Below the pieces are notes generated by a model. It did not search any database, was not told where the DNA came from, and worked only from the letters and a program-made list of their open reading frames with translations. Below are positions 1 through 7,304 of a DNA stretch of 14,809 nucleotides, piece after piece. Source of the DNA: DATJOQ01 sp050010455 (lineage in GTDB: Bacteria > Desulfobacterota > Binatia > Binatales > Binataceae). The DNA is taken from the NCBI GenBank assembly GCA_050010455.1, contig JBEKLA010000085.1:1-14809 (forward strand), read 5' to 3'. The position numbers were made by a program, and so were the translations under genes. How positions within the stretch are numbered: position 1 is the stretch's first letter; every line of letters begins with the position of its first letter.

Positions 1-1
1 C

Positions 2-226
2 TTCGTAGTCGGCGAACTGATGCTCACCGTCGATTTGATGCCGGCGATAGTGCCGTCGTCCGCGACGCTCAAGCTTCAAGACATAGAGTTCTGGGCCACG
101 TTGATAGGGTGGCCCATCTGCCTTCTGCTCGCCTACGCCGCGATCTATTTGCAGGCGCTCGGTACGAAACGCAGGCCGGCACAGCCCGCCGCCATCGCTG
201 AGGCAGCGCAGGCGGCGTCGTCCTAG
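2..226 (+). CDS. C-terminal end of an unidentified membrane protein (5' end outside window)
   Basis: The reading frame is open from base 2 to a TAG stop at 224-226, so only the last 74 codons are present and the start lies upstream of the window. An internal ATG at 20 is not a convincing start because the frame continues upstream. The fragment contains one clear hydrophobic segment (about residues 30-53, starting at FWATLIGWPICLLL and running to about YLQALG). A short basic then Ala-rich tail follows (GTKRRPAQPAAIAEAAQAAS). This is typical of the last transmembrane helix and cytoplasmic tail of a polytopic membrane protein. I do not recognise the family. The gene overlaps the convergent oxidoreductase gene by four bases (223-226), leaving no room for a separate terminator between them. 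Confidence 0.6.
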   Translation, partial: FVVGELMLTVDLMPAIVPSSATLKLQDIEFWATLIGWPICLLLAYAAIYLQALGTKRRPAQPAAIAEAAQAASS

Positions 227-1191
227 GGAATCAAAAGCAGCTTGCCTACCGACTGGCGCGATTCCATCGAACGATGCGCGTCGGCGGCCTGTTCGAGCGG
301 GAAGGTGTCGCCGATCAGCAACCTGAGCCTGCCACCGCGCATCAGTTGAAAAGTGGCCTCGATCCCCTGACGCATCAACTGGGGCCGCGAGCTCACGGTG
401 TAGAGCACAAATCCGCTTACCGTGAGCGACTTCTCAAACAGAGCGAATAGATTGAGCGGCTCGGGCGCTCCGCCGGCTCGGCCGTACACGATGAGATGGC
501 CAAACGGCGCCATACAGCGCAGGTCCATCTTGAGCGTCGGCTCGCCGACGGCGTCCAGGATAAGGTCGACGCCCCGGTTATTGGTTATCCTCATCGCTTC
601 GGCGGCGAAGTCATGGGTGGCGTAATTGATCACCGCGTCGGCGCCGTACGCCTTGACCAATTCGGCCTTGCTTTCGCTGGAGACGGTTCCGATCACGTGA
701 GCGCCGATAGACTTGGCGATCTGCACGGCCACCAGTCCGACCCCGCCGGCGGCGGAGTGAACCAACACCACCTGATCGGGAGTCGTGCGATGGGTGGTAT
801 TGAGCATGTGGTAGGCGGTCAGCACCTGGATGGGAAAAGCCGCACCTTCCTCGAAGCTCATGAAGTCCGGAATCGGGATTACCTGAGCGGCCGGAGCCAG
901 CGCGTACTCGGCATAGGTCTTGACGCTGATATAGGCGACGCGATCACCGGGTTTGATGTTTTCAACCCCCTCGCCGACCGCCTCGACTACGCCGGCACCC
1001 TCCAGGCCCGGGGAATCCGGCAGCCGCGCCATCGTGACGTATTGGCCTTGACGGAACAGGATGTCGGCAAAATTGACCCCTATCGCGCGGTTCTTTACCA
1101 GTACTTTGCCGGGCTTTAACTCGGGCTTGGGCACTTCATCCAGCTTAAGTACTTCAGGTCCGCCGAGCTGATTGAACGTTATCGCCTTCAC
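223..1191 (-). CDS. Quinone oxidoreductase-like, zinc-independent medium-chain dehydrogenase/reductase
   Basis: This 322-residue protein has the full length and layout of the QOR branch of the MDR superfamily. These enzymes use NADPH to reduce quinones, enones or similar carbonyls in the cytoplasm. The N-terminal GroES-like catalytic domain (about 1-120) contains the family signature NFADILFRQG (about 40-49). The Rossmann domain carries the nucleotide motif AAGGVG at about 147-152, followed by VQIAK. The cysteine-rich structural-zinc lobe and catalytic zinc ligands of alcohol dehydrogenases are absent, which fits QOR rather than ADH. The start is GTG, supported by a GGAGGG ribosome site six bases upstream. 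The gene is monocistronic as far as seen and divergent from the receiver gene. The exact substrate cannot be told from sequence. Confidence 0.9.
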   Translation of the reverse strand: MKAITFNQLGGPEVLKLDEVPKPELKPGKVLVKNRAIGVNFADILFRQGQYVTMARLPDSPGLEGAGVVEAVGEGVENIKPGDRVAYISVKTYAEYALAPAAQVIPIPDFMSFEEGAAFPIQVLTAYHMLNTTHRTTPDQVVLVHSAAGGVGLVAVQIAKSIGAHVIGTVSSESKAELVKAYGADAVINYATHDFAAEAMRITNNRGVDLILDAVGEPTLKMDLRCMAPFGHLIVYGRAGGAPEPLNLFALFEKSLTVSGFVLYTVSSRPQLMRQGIEATFQLMRGGRLRLLIGDTFPLEQAADAHRSMESRQSVGKLLLIP

Positions 1192-1197
1192 ACGAAA

Positions 1198-1203
1198 CCC
1201 TCC
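1198..1203 (-). promoter_or_regulatory. Strong Shine-Dalgarno (GGAGGG) supporting a GTG start
   Basis: On the minus strand GGAGGG lies six bases before the GTG codon at 1189-1191. This decides the start of the quinone-oxidoreductase-like gene, which has no good ATG nearby. Confidence 0.75.
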
Positions 1204-1230
1204 GCTGTTTTGAGGACAACAGTCTCAACG

Positions 1231-1236
1231 ATAATA
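1231..1236 (-). promoter_or_regulatory. Possible sigma-70 -10 element for the oxidoreductase gene
   Basis: The minus strand reads TATTAT here, about 40 bases upstream of the GTG start. Seventeen bases further upstream is only a weak -35 match (TTTCCG). The position is sensible for a short leader, but the evidence is a single hexamer. Confidence 0.3.
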
Positions 1237-1415
1237 GTGCGTGCGGCTATAGGCGGAAAGAGCTACCCTAAATTACAATTGAAGAATTTTTTAACGCGCA
1301 GGGTGATGCTATCGGATGCATCGGCACGTCGCATTGAGACATCAACGCCTCGCCAAGGGCGCGACCGCCCCAATCAAGTGATAGTGAAAACCCATAAGAA
1401 TAATGGCGTGAATCG

Positions 1416-1431
1416 TGGCATCCAACTTGCG
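1416..1431 (+). promoter_or_regulatory. Sigma-54 (RpoN) promoter, -24/-12 type
   Basis: The bases TGGCATCCAACTTGCG fit the sigma-54 consensus TGGCAYR-N4-TTGCW. TGGCA and TTGC are both intact, and GG and GC are exactly ten bases apart. The mismatches are C at the R position and G at the final W. The element reads toward the receiver gene at 1486, with an expected start of transcription near 1442 and a leader of about 44 bases. Transcription from such promoters needs an AAA+ activator, and one is encoded at 5068-6447. An eight-base palindrome GATGCATC at 1315-1322, about 95 bases upstream of the -24 element, sits where activator sites often lie, but I cannot assign it. The site is a sequence match only. 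Confidence 0.65.
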
Positions 1432-1485
1432 TAGAATGCGCTCGACGGGTAAGCGAAACCCGAATGATTGTGGGGCATTCGGAGC

Positions 1486-1875
1486 ATGGGAACGCAAGAT
1501 TTCACGACTCGCAAGATCCTCGTGGTTGATGACGAGCCTGACATGGTGACTACCTGTGCGCGCATACTCAAGCGACTGGGATACGACTGCCTCACGGCAC
1601 AAAACGGTCCCGAAGCTATTCGACTGATAAACGATCAACGCCCGGATCTGGTGGTTACAGACCTGCATCTACCGTTAGGGGACGGCTTTGAAGTTAGCCG
1701 TCACGTCCGGCGATGTTTGCCGCAGACCCCGGTAATCGTGGTTACCGCCTATCATACCCCGGACACTGTGGGGCAGGCATACGCCAACGGTGCCACGGGC
1801 TATTTGTCGAAGCCATTTTCGAACGCCGAGTTTAGCGACGCTATCCGCCGGGCACTGGCGGCGTCATCGCGCTGA
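1486..1875 (+). CDS. Stand-alone receiver (single-domain response regulator)
   Basis: The protein is 129 residues from the ATG at 1486 and consists of one CheY-like receiver domain with no output domain. All phosphorylation residues are present: acidic pair D15 and D16, phosphoacceptor D59 (in VVTDLHLP), T87 (VVTAY) and K109 (YLSKPF). A TTG at 1468 in the same frame is possible, but it has no ribosome site. GGGG at 1471-1474 lies 11 bases before the ATG. Its receiver aligns without gaps to that of the sigma-54 activator at 5068-6447 at about 56 of 115 identities (hand count), sharing DMV..C.RIL and GY.CLT. It may be phosphorylated by the same kinase and act as an output messenger or a phosphate sink. 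That role is inferred. Confidence 0.88.
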   Translation: MGTQDFTTRKILVVDDEPDMVTTCARILKRLGYDCLTAQNGPEAIRLINDQRPDLVVTDLHLPLGDGFEVSRHVRRCLPQTPVIVVTAYHTPDTVGQAYANGATGYLSKPFSNAEFSDAIRRALAASSR

Positions 1876-1925
1876 AGCGACAAAAAATCGACGATCCCGT
1901 CATCGTTTGGCCGGGAATTCCTAAA

Positions 1926-1958
1926 CGTGAGGCGCGACCAAGGGGGGCGCGCCTCACG
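1926..1958. terminator. Hairpin terminator between convergent genes
   Basis: CGTGAGGCGCG (1926-1936) pairs perfectly with CGCGCCTCACG (1948-1958) around an 11-base loop. On the plus strand it is followed by CGCTTATTT, a partly T-rich stretch. It begins about 50 bases after the receiver stop and ends seven bases before the stop of the convergent fusion gene, so it can serve both directions. The perfect 11-bp GC-rich stem makes chance unlikely. The U-tract is imperfect, so terminator efficiency is uncertain. Confidence 0.7.
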
Positions 1959-1965
1959 CGCTTAT

Positions 1966-4740
1966 TTAGCCTCGGGCACCGAGAGGAAGGGGCGGCGAGA
2001 AGGGCGCCACCCGGATTCTGGCGTCGACAACTGTTACTCCGCCCGGATGAACGAAAGTCGGATTGAGGTCGAGTTCAGCGATTTGCGGGAGGTCTTCAAC
2101 CATCGCGCTCACCCGCAGCAGCGCGTCCTCGAGCGCGGCAATGTCGCAGGCCGGGCTGCCGCGAAAGCCGGTGAGCAGGGGGAAGGTCTTGAGGCTCTTG
2201 ATCATTTCGGTGGCGTCTGGCCGGGTAAGCGGCGTGAGGCGAATCGAGACGTCGCGCATCAGCTCGACCATCACGCCACCAGCGCCGCAAGCCAGGACTG
2301 GCCCGAACTGAGGATCGTGGGCGACTCCCAGCAGCATCTCGACCCCCTCCGGCGCCATCCGCTGCACCAGGTAACCGGTCGGGGAATAGCCGATCGTGCG
2401 CAGGTGGTCGGCGAGATCCTGCGCCGCCGCTCGGACTTCGGCAGCGCCGTTTAGGCGCAATCGCACCGCTCCAGCCTCGGTCTTGTGTATGAGTCCAGGC
2501 GCGATCGCTTTGAGCGCCAACAGACCGCCCATCTTTTGCGCCGCGGCCGCTGCCTCCTCGGGGTTCGCGACCTCCCGCTGTTCAGTGACCGGGATACCGT
2601 AGCAGCTGAGCAACGATAGGGTTTCCGACGCTGTCAGCCATCCCTCTCCGCGGAGAAGCGCGGTCGCGACGAGGGCGGCGGCTTCGTCGCGATCGAGGCC
2701 GTCGAGCTTAGGCGGTTCGGCCAATGGACGCGCGCGCCACTCGGCGTAGCGGGCGACATGGGACAGGGTGATGGCGGCAGGTTCCGGAAAATCGAAGCAT
2801 GGGACGCGCACTTCGGCGGTCCGGAGCTGGTCGGCGATACCGCGCGCGGTCATGCACACCGCGAGGATCGGTTTGGTCTTGTTCAAGGCGCGGGCGTTAT
2901 CGGTGATCGCTCGCGCGACGTCTTCGGCTCGGGTTATCAGCGGGGGGATGAAGATGACGATCAGGGCGTCGACGCCGGGGTCTGCGGCGACGATGCGAAT
3001 CACCTCGCGATAGTGCTCGGCGCTTGCCGAGGCGATCATGTCGACCGGATTGATGACGGTTGCCTCGGTCGGCAGGCAGGCGCGCAACTGCGCCTGGGTG
3101 GCGGCGCTCAGGATCGGCACCTGAAGGCCCTGGGCCTCGCAGGTGTCGGCGCACATAATTCCGGGGCCGCCGGCGTTGGTGACGATCGCGATACGCCGTC
3201 CCTTCGGCAGCGGCTGATGGGCGAGCGTCGAGGCGACGTTGAACATCTCTTCGAGCGTATCGGTGCGAATCACGCCGGATTGTCTGAACAGGGCGTCGAC
3301 CGTGTTATCCGACGCCGCGACCATCGCGCCTGTATGCGACGAAGTCGCGCGTGCAGCCGCCGGTGCACGGCCGCTCTTGACCGCGACGATCGGCTTTACC
3401 CGTCCCACTCGTCTTGCGATATGCGAGAACTTGCGCGGGTTGCCGAACGATTCGACGTACATGAGGATGACGTCGGTGTCGGGGTCCGATTCCCAATAGG
3501 TGATCAGGTCGTTGCCCGAGATATCGGTTTTATTGCCGATCGAGACGAAGGTTGAGATTCCCAAATCGAGCGCGTGCGCAAACTCGAGAATTGCCAGGCC
3601 GAGCGCGCCGCTTTGGGAGGAGAATCCGATCCGGCCGGCGGGCGGCTTTTGCGGCGCGAAGGTCGCGTCGAGGCGAACCTTGGGATTGGTGTTGACCAGA
3701 CCCATGCAGTTCGGCCCGATCAGGCGCATCCCGGCCTCGCGGCAGATGCGGGTCAGTTCCCGCTGGCGGGCAAGGCCAATGTTGCCCACCTCGGCGAATC
3801 CGGAGGAGATCACCACCAGCGCGCGGACACCCTTGCGCGCGCATTGCTCAGCGGCCTCAACCACGTTCTCGGCCGGAACCGCGATCACCGCCAGGTCGAT
3901 ACTGCCCGGGATCTTCTCGATGCTGCTGTAGGCCGGCACCGCCTGGACGACCTCGGCATTCGGGTTGACGGGATAAACGACCCCCTCGAACCCATAGCTC
4001 AGCACGTTGTGGAAGATCTCGCCGCCGATGGTGCCGCGGTGGCGGGAAGCGCCGATAACCGCGATCGACTTCGGATTGAAAAACCACAACAGCGAGTTGA
4101 CCGCGCCGACTCGTTCGCGCTTCTCGAACCGCTCGAGGGCTTCCTGCGAAAGCGAGGTGGGGAAGGTTACGCTCAACTCGCCGGGCTCGGCGTGCAACTC
4201 GGTGGGGAAGCCCGACTCGCGGAACACGTCGATCATCCGCCGATTCTCCGGCCGCACGTGCGCCTTGAACACGCGAAAGCCGTTGGCGACGGCAACCTCG
4301 GCCAGCTGTCCGAGCAAGACCGTGGCTAGGCCACGCCCCTGGTATTCGTCGGCGATGGCAAAGGCGACTTCGGCGCTTTCAGAATCGTCTGCCATGTAGA
4401 GCGCGTGCCCGACGATTCGCGTTTCCGGCCCGATCGTGGCCGCCAGTCCATACTTGTTCACGTAATCGACGTCGGCTGCGCGATGCGCTTCTTTGGAAAG
4501 CGTCCTGTCGCTGGTTACAGCGAAGAACCGCATCTCGCGTGAGCTATCCGACAGGCCGCGATAGAAATCGAACAGGGCCTCCTCGTCGTCGGCCCGCACT
4601 GGTCGGACGTGGATCGTCGAACCGTCGCGCAACACGACGTCCGCCTCGCGATGGGCGGGGTATTTGATGGTGCCGTTAACCGGCGCGTCAACGTTGCGAG
4701 CAATGTTGTCATGAGAAGTCGTTTCGTCAGGAGAAACCAT
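1966..4740 (-). CDS. GNAT acetyltransferase fused to NDP-forming acyl-CoA synthetase (Pat-like protein, N-terminal GNAT)
   Basis: The 924-residue protein has three parts. A GNAT domain (about 35-195) carries the acetyl-CoA motif QGRGLA at 134-139. The acyl-CoA synthetase alpha part has a CoA-binding Rossmann fold (about 215-315, with FNPKSIAVIGAS) and a ligase domain (about 365-500). The ATP-grasp beta part (about 685-905) has GAGGVMVE at 819-826 and DLNP at 891-894. Relatives acetylate lysines of proteins such as acetyl-CoA synthetase. In Salmonella Pat the synthetase part is inactive and the GNAT is C-terminal. Here the GNAT is N-terminal, and the phospho-histidine motif SSHTGA keeps H469. 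The beta-part histidine H752 (IHKTEAGAV) is also present, so synthetase activity is possible. The frame runs open to an ATG at 5022, but the extra 94 residues are low-quality Arg-rich sequence. I chose the ATG at 4740. A GTG at 4837-4839 is an alternative. Confidence 0.87.
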   Translation of the reverse strand: MVSPDETTSHDNIARNVDAPVNGTIKYPAHREADVVLRDGSTIHVRPVRADDEEALFDFYRGLSDSSREMRFFAVTSDRTLSKEAHRAADVDYVNKYGLAATIGPETRIVGHALYMADDSESAEVAFAIADEYQGRGLATVLLGQLAEVAVANGFRVFKAHVRPENRRMIDVFRESGFPTELHAEPGELSVTFPTSLSQEALERFEKRERVGAVNSLLWFFNPKSIAVIGASRHRGTIGGEIFHNVLSYGFEGVVYPVNPNAEVVQAVPAYSSIEKIPGSIDLAVIAVPAENVVEAAEQCARKGVRALVVISSGFAEVGNIGLARQRELTRICREAGMRLIGPNCMGLVNTNPKVRLDATFAPQKPPAGRIGFSSQSGALGLAILEFAHALDLGISTFVSIGNKTDISGNDLITYWESDPDTDVILMYVESFGNPRKFSHIARRVGRVKPIVAVKSGRAPAAARATSSHTGAMVAASDNTVDALFRQSGVIRTDTLEEMFNVASTLAHQPLPKGRRIAIVTNAGGPGIMCADTCEAQGLQVPILSAATQAQLRACLPTEATVINPVDMIASASAEHYREVIRIVAADPGVDALIVIFIPPLITRAEDVARAITDNARALNKTKPILAVCMTARGIADQLRTAEVRVPCFDFPEPAAITLSHVARYAEWRARPLAEPPKLDGLDRDEAAALVATALLRGEGWLTASETLSLLSCYGIPVTEQREVANPEEAAAAAQKMGGLLALKAIAPGLIHKTEAGAVRLRLNGAAEVRAAAQDLADHLRTIGYSPTGYLVQRMAPEGVEMLLGVAHDPQFGPVLACGAGGVMVELMRDVSIRLTPLTRPDATEMIKSLKTFPLLTGFRGSPACDIAALEDALLRVSAMVEDLPQIAELDLNPTFVHPGGVTVVDARIRVAPFSPPLPLGARG

Positions 4741-5067
4741 TGTAGTCACGATAGCCTCGTTATTCGCCGGTCGCGGAGCATGCCTCGACGCTGCGGACCA
4801 ATCTTTCGGATCTTCGGTTAACTTTTCTTTGCTGCCCACCGTGACACGCCCCAGCGTCTGAAAAAAATTAAATGAGGTCAACCGGCGAGCCGATCCATGA
4901 TAACGGCGGGATAGATTCTGGGGTGCCAAAAAAAGGTCATCACGATATCGGCGCCCGTGCCGCGTGCGAAGCTCGGGAAAAGCCGGGCGCAGAGGTCGCG
5001 TCGCGCGGCTTTGTGGAAACATCCCTCCGTCAGGCGTCAGATAGTTAGCGTATCAGACGCCAGGCAG
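4741..5067. other. Leader region of the GNAT fusion gene, no separate gene seen
   Basis: This 327-base stretch lies between the sigma-54 activator stop and the chosen start of the GNAT fusion gene. It is readable in frame with the fusion gene, but the peptide is Arg-rich and matches no domain I recognise. It has two seven-base A runs (4861-4867 and 4928-4934) in otherwise GC-rich sequence, suggesting promoter DNA. A TGGCAC half-site lies on the minus strand near 4923-4928, but no -12 TTGC follows at the right distance. The hairpin at 5033-5061 is listed separately. Confidence 0.5.
5033..5061. terminator. Inverted repeat just after the sigma-54 activator gene
   Basis: GGCGTCAGATA (5033-5043) and TATCAGACGCC (5051-5061) form 11-base arms with one mismatch around a seven-base loop. 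The hairpin begins seven bases after the stop codon of the activator gene, where a terminator or 3'-stabilising structure is expected. No T-run follows on the minus strand, so a classical intrinsic terminator is not proven. The decamer AGTTAGCGTA occurs at 5043-5052, partly in the loop, and again at 5066-5075 across the stop codon. Confidence 0.45.
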
Positions 5068-6447
5068 TTAGCGTAGATGATGCTTGCTCAGCAGGCGATG
5101 CAAGGTTTTGCGATCGATTCCTGCTGCGCGGGCCGCCTGCGATACGTTACCGCCATTGCGTTTGAGGACTTCTTTGACGTAGGCGCTTTCGAGCTGGCCT
5201 AGCCATTTTTCTCTTGCATCCTTGAGATTAAAGGAGGCGTCAAGCGGAGGGAGAGTTTGGCCGACAGCCGGAGAGGAGTCGCGCACATGATCGGTGAGGT
5301 CCTGCAACGTTATCGTGTCACCGTCGGCCAGAGCGCACGCCCGCTCGACGATGTTCTGTAGTTCACGCACGTTGCCTGGCCAGGAATAAGCCTCCAAAGC
5401 CGCAAGCGCTTCGGGGGCAAATCCTCGCAGCCTCTCGTGATTGCCACCGTATTTATCGAGAAACTTGAGAGCCAGCAGCGCAACGTCGCCTTTGCGCGCG
5501 CGCAGCGGCGGCAGCGCGACCGTTATGACGTTGATTCGATAGTACAACTCTTCGCGGAACGCGCCCTTGCCTGCCAGGTCGCGAAGGTCGCGATTGGTGG
5601 CAGATACCAGCCTTATATCGACGTCGATCTGCTTGGTGCCTCCCACTCGCCGCACTTGCCGTTCCTGAAGCGCGCGAAAAAGTTTTACCTGGAGGCCCGC
5701 CGGAAGCTCGCCGATCTCGTCGAGGAAAAGCGTGCCACGATGCGCCAACTCCATCAGGCCGGGCTTAGTCGTGAGGGCGCCGGTAAAAGAGCCCTTCTCA
5801 TGGCCGAAGAGTTCCGATTCCAACAGGTTTTCGGGCAGCGAAGCACAATCGACAGCGACGAAAGCTTCCGCCGCGCGCGGACTGTTGGCGTGAATCGCGC
5901 GGGCGATCAGTTCCTTTCCGGTTCCCGATTCGCCAACGATCAGGATGCTGGCCTCGGAGCGAGCCGCCTTGCGCACCAGCTCGAAAACCTGCGCCATCGC
6001 GGGGCTGCGCCCAACGATATTCTCGAAGGCATAGACTTCGTGGAGTTGCTCGCGCAGACGAAGGTTTTCCAACGTCAGCCTGCGTTGGCCGAGCGCGCGT
6101 TCCACCGCGACACGCAACTGATCGAGCGTGAACGGCTTGGGCAGATAATCGAACGCGCCAGCCTTGACCGCGGCGACGGCGGACTCAACCGTAGCGAAGG
6201 CGGTCAGCATGATCACCGGGGTTTGAGGCGATAGCTCGCGGACTCGGGCGAGAACCTCGAGCCCGTCGATAGTGGGCATCTTGAGGTCGGTTATTATCAG
6301 GTCGGGAGGTTCTGACTCGATTAGCCTGAGCGCCTCCGCGGAATCCGTTGTGGTGAGGCATTGATAGCCGTCGTGGCTCAGGATACGGCGGCAGTTTTCC
6401 ACCATATCCGCCTCGTCGTCCAGGATTAGGATGCGCTCAGCACTCAC
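5068..6447 (-). CDS. NtrC-family sigma-54-dependent response regulator
   Basis: The 459-residue protein has the complete order receiver, AAA+ and Fis-type helix-turn-helix. The receiver (about 1-120) has D10, D11, phosphoacceptor D54, T82 and K104. The AAA+ domain has Walker A GESGTGKE at 172-179, the sigma-54-contacting loop as GSFTGA at 219-224 (Ser for the usual first Ala) and Walker B LFLDEIGELP at about 240-249. The C-terminal HTH (about 430-459) includes NVSQAARAAGIDRKTLHRLL. Such proteins bind upstream sites as oligomers and use ATP to open sigma-54 promoters. The start is GTG, with GGAG at 6457-6460, nine bases upstream. The likely partner kinase is the NtrB-like protein at 7341-8729, on the other side of hypA. 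A sigma-54 promoter match at 1416-1431 is a candidate target. The signal and regulon are unknown. Confidence 0.94.
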   Translation of the reverse strand: MSAERILILDDEADMVENCRRILSHDGYQCLTTTDSAEALRLIESEPPDLIITDLKMPTIDGLEVLARVRELSPQTPVIMLTAFATVESAVAAVKAGAFDYLPKPFTLDQLRVAVERALGQRRLTLENLRLREQLHEVYAFENIVGRSPAMAQVFELVRKAARSEASILIVGESGTGKELIARAIHANSPRAAEAFVAVDCASLPENLLESELFGHEKGSFTGALTTKPGLMELAHRGTLFLDEIGELPAGLQVKLFRALQERQVRRVGGTKQIDVDIRLVSATNRDLRDLAGKGAFREELYYRINVITVALPPLRARKGDVALLALKFLDKYGGNHERLRGFAPEALAALEAYSWPGNVRELQNIVERACALADGDTITLQDLTDHVRDSSPAVGQTLPPLDASFNLKDAREKWLGQLESAYVKEVLKRNGGNVSQAARAAGIDRKTLHRLLSKHHLR

Positions 6448-6731
6448 GATCGCAAGCTCCTGAATCAGGGTAGTCAGATTGTAGCTTGGAAGAATCGCTT
6501 AAGTGTCACGATTGTTACGACTACCCAAGCGATATTGTGACCCTGCCGTAAATTGGCAGCAAGTATCCGGTTTCGGATGCCAGCGGTCGCGCTCGTCGGG
6601 AACTTAAACGACGTTAATCAATTCATGGCGATCGTATGCGCGGACCCGGCGTTCATCTCGACGCTGGCGACTTCGAGCGCGAGCGCCGATCACACGGCGA
6701 TTGCTATTGAGCGTACTTCCAGTTCAGGGCG
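6448..6731. other. Intergenic region upstream of the sigma-54 activator, with inverted repeats
   Basis: These 284 bases should contain the activator's promoter. GGGTAGTC (6468-6475) is inverted perfectly as GACTACCC (6519-6526), 43 bases apart, and ATCGCTT (6494-6500) as AAGCGAT (6527-6533). These may be binding sites for a dimeric regulator. No convincing -10/-35 pair or sigma-54 site was found. Between about 6540 and 6731 I see no feature. A 60-codon frame there lacks a ribosome site and recognisable content. Confidence 0.35.
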
Positions 6732-7094
6732 CTAGCGGCTGGTGGGTTCGTCGACCACCTCGATCGCAACCATCTCGACTTCACTGCCGGAAGCGAGATC
6801 GATCCAGCCGGAACCGCACGCCGAGCAGGTGAGCGACAGGTCGTCGGAGTCGGGCTCGGCGGTGCATAGGCCACAACGTCCGCGCGCGGATACCTCTTCG
6901 ACCGTAAGGGTGGCGTCGGAGAAGCTGGTGCCGAGCTTGAGCAGATCGAAATAATACTCGAGGCCGTCCCGGTTCAGGTGGGCGAGGGGCCCGACGCGAA
7001 CCACGATGCGGACCACCTGCGACGACGCAGGGAAGTCGGCCAGCGCGCCCTCGGCCGCGTCCAGTATGCCGCGGCAAGCAAGTAACTCGTGCAT
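6732..7094 (-). CDS. hypA: HypA, nickel/zinc metallochaperone for hydrogenase (or urease) maturation
   Basis: From the ATG at 7094 the protein is 120 residues, the normal HypA length. It starts MHE, the N-terminal nickel-binding motif of the family (His2). The zinc site is four cysteines in two CxxC pairs at C74/C77 and C90/C93, the spacing usual for HypA. HypA passes nickel to the large subunit of [NiFe]-hydrogenase with HypB. The frame continues 79 codons upstream, but that part is Arg-rich, and the MHE motif fixes the true start. AGAGAG lies just upstream as a modest ribosome site. No hypB-F, hydrogenase or urease gene is in the window, so its partners must be elsewhere. Its place between a sigma-54 activator and a kinase recalls hydrogenase regulatory loci such as hupR/hoxA, but this is only suggestive. 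Confidence 0.88.
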   Translation of the reverse strand: MHELLACRGILDAAEGALADFPASSQVVRIVVRVGPLAHLNRDGLEYYFDLLKLGTSFSDATLTVEEVSARGRCGLCTAEPDSDDLSLTCSACGSGWIDLASGSEVEMVAIEVVDEPTSR

Positions 7095-7304
7095 AGCTCT
7101 CTGATTTCGTATCATTGGGTAAAGCATCATGCCAGTGGGTCGATTCCATTGGCGCCCAACGGGTTGGATGGCGTGGCGGCGCTCCATCGACCGCGAAAAC
7201 AGACAGCGCCATCGGCGTGAGAATCGCGCGCGGCGGTTCGTGCTCTTCACTGACAGCGGTGGTGGGTTAAAGAGCAAGTATGGCGGTCCGCACGAGGCTC
7301 GACC

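Noticed and set aside
496..1119. A 207-codon frame antisense to the quinone-oxidoreductase-like gene
   Set aside because: It mirrors a well-conserved enzyme, is rich in Asp/Gly/His/Arg as expected of a shadow, and has no domain.
1342..1668. A 108-codon minus-strand frame across the receiver gene promoter
   Set aside because: It overlaps the start of the well-supported receiver gene and the sigma-54 promoter, and its peptide shows no family features.
4912..4928. Possible sigma-54 promoter for the GNAT fusion gene (TGGCAC half on the minus strand)
   Set aside because: AATC stands where TTGC is needed, so the -12 element is missing.
6553..6735. A 60-codon frame between the sigma-54 activator and hypA
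   Set aside because: It starts with TTG, has no ribosome site and no recognisable sequence, and ends over the hypA 3' end.
7119..7134. Possible sigma-54 promoter for hypA on the minus strand (TGGCATG half)
   Set aside because: The -24 half is good, but the -12 part reads TTTAC instead of TTGC, losing the essential GC; kept only as a weak half-site.
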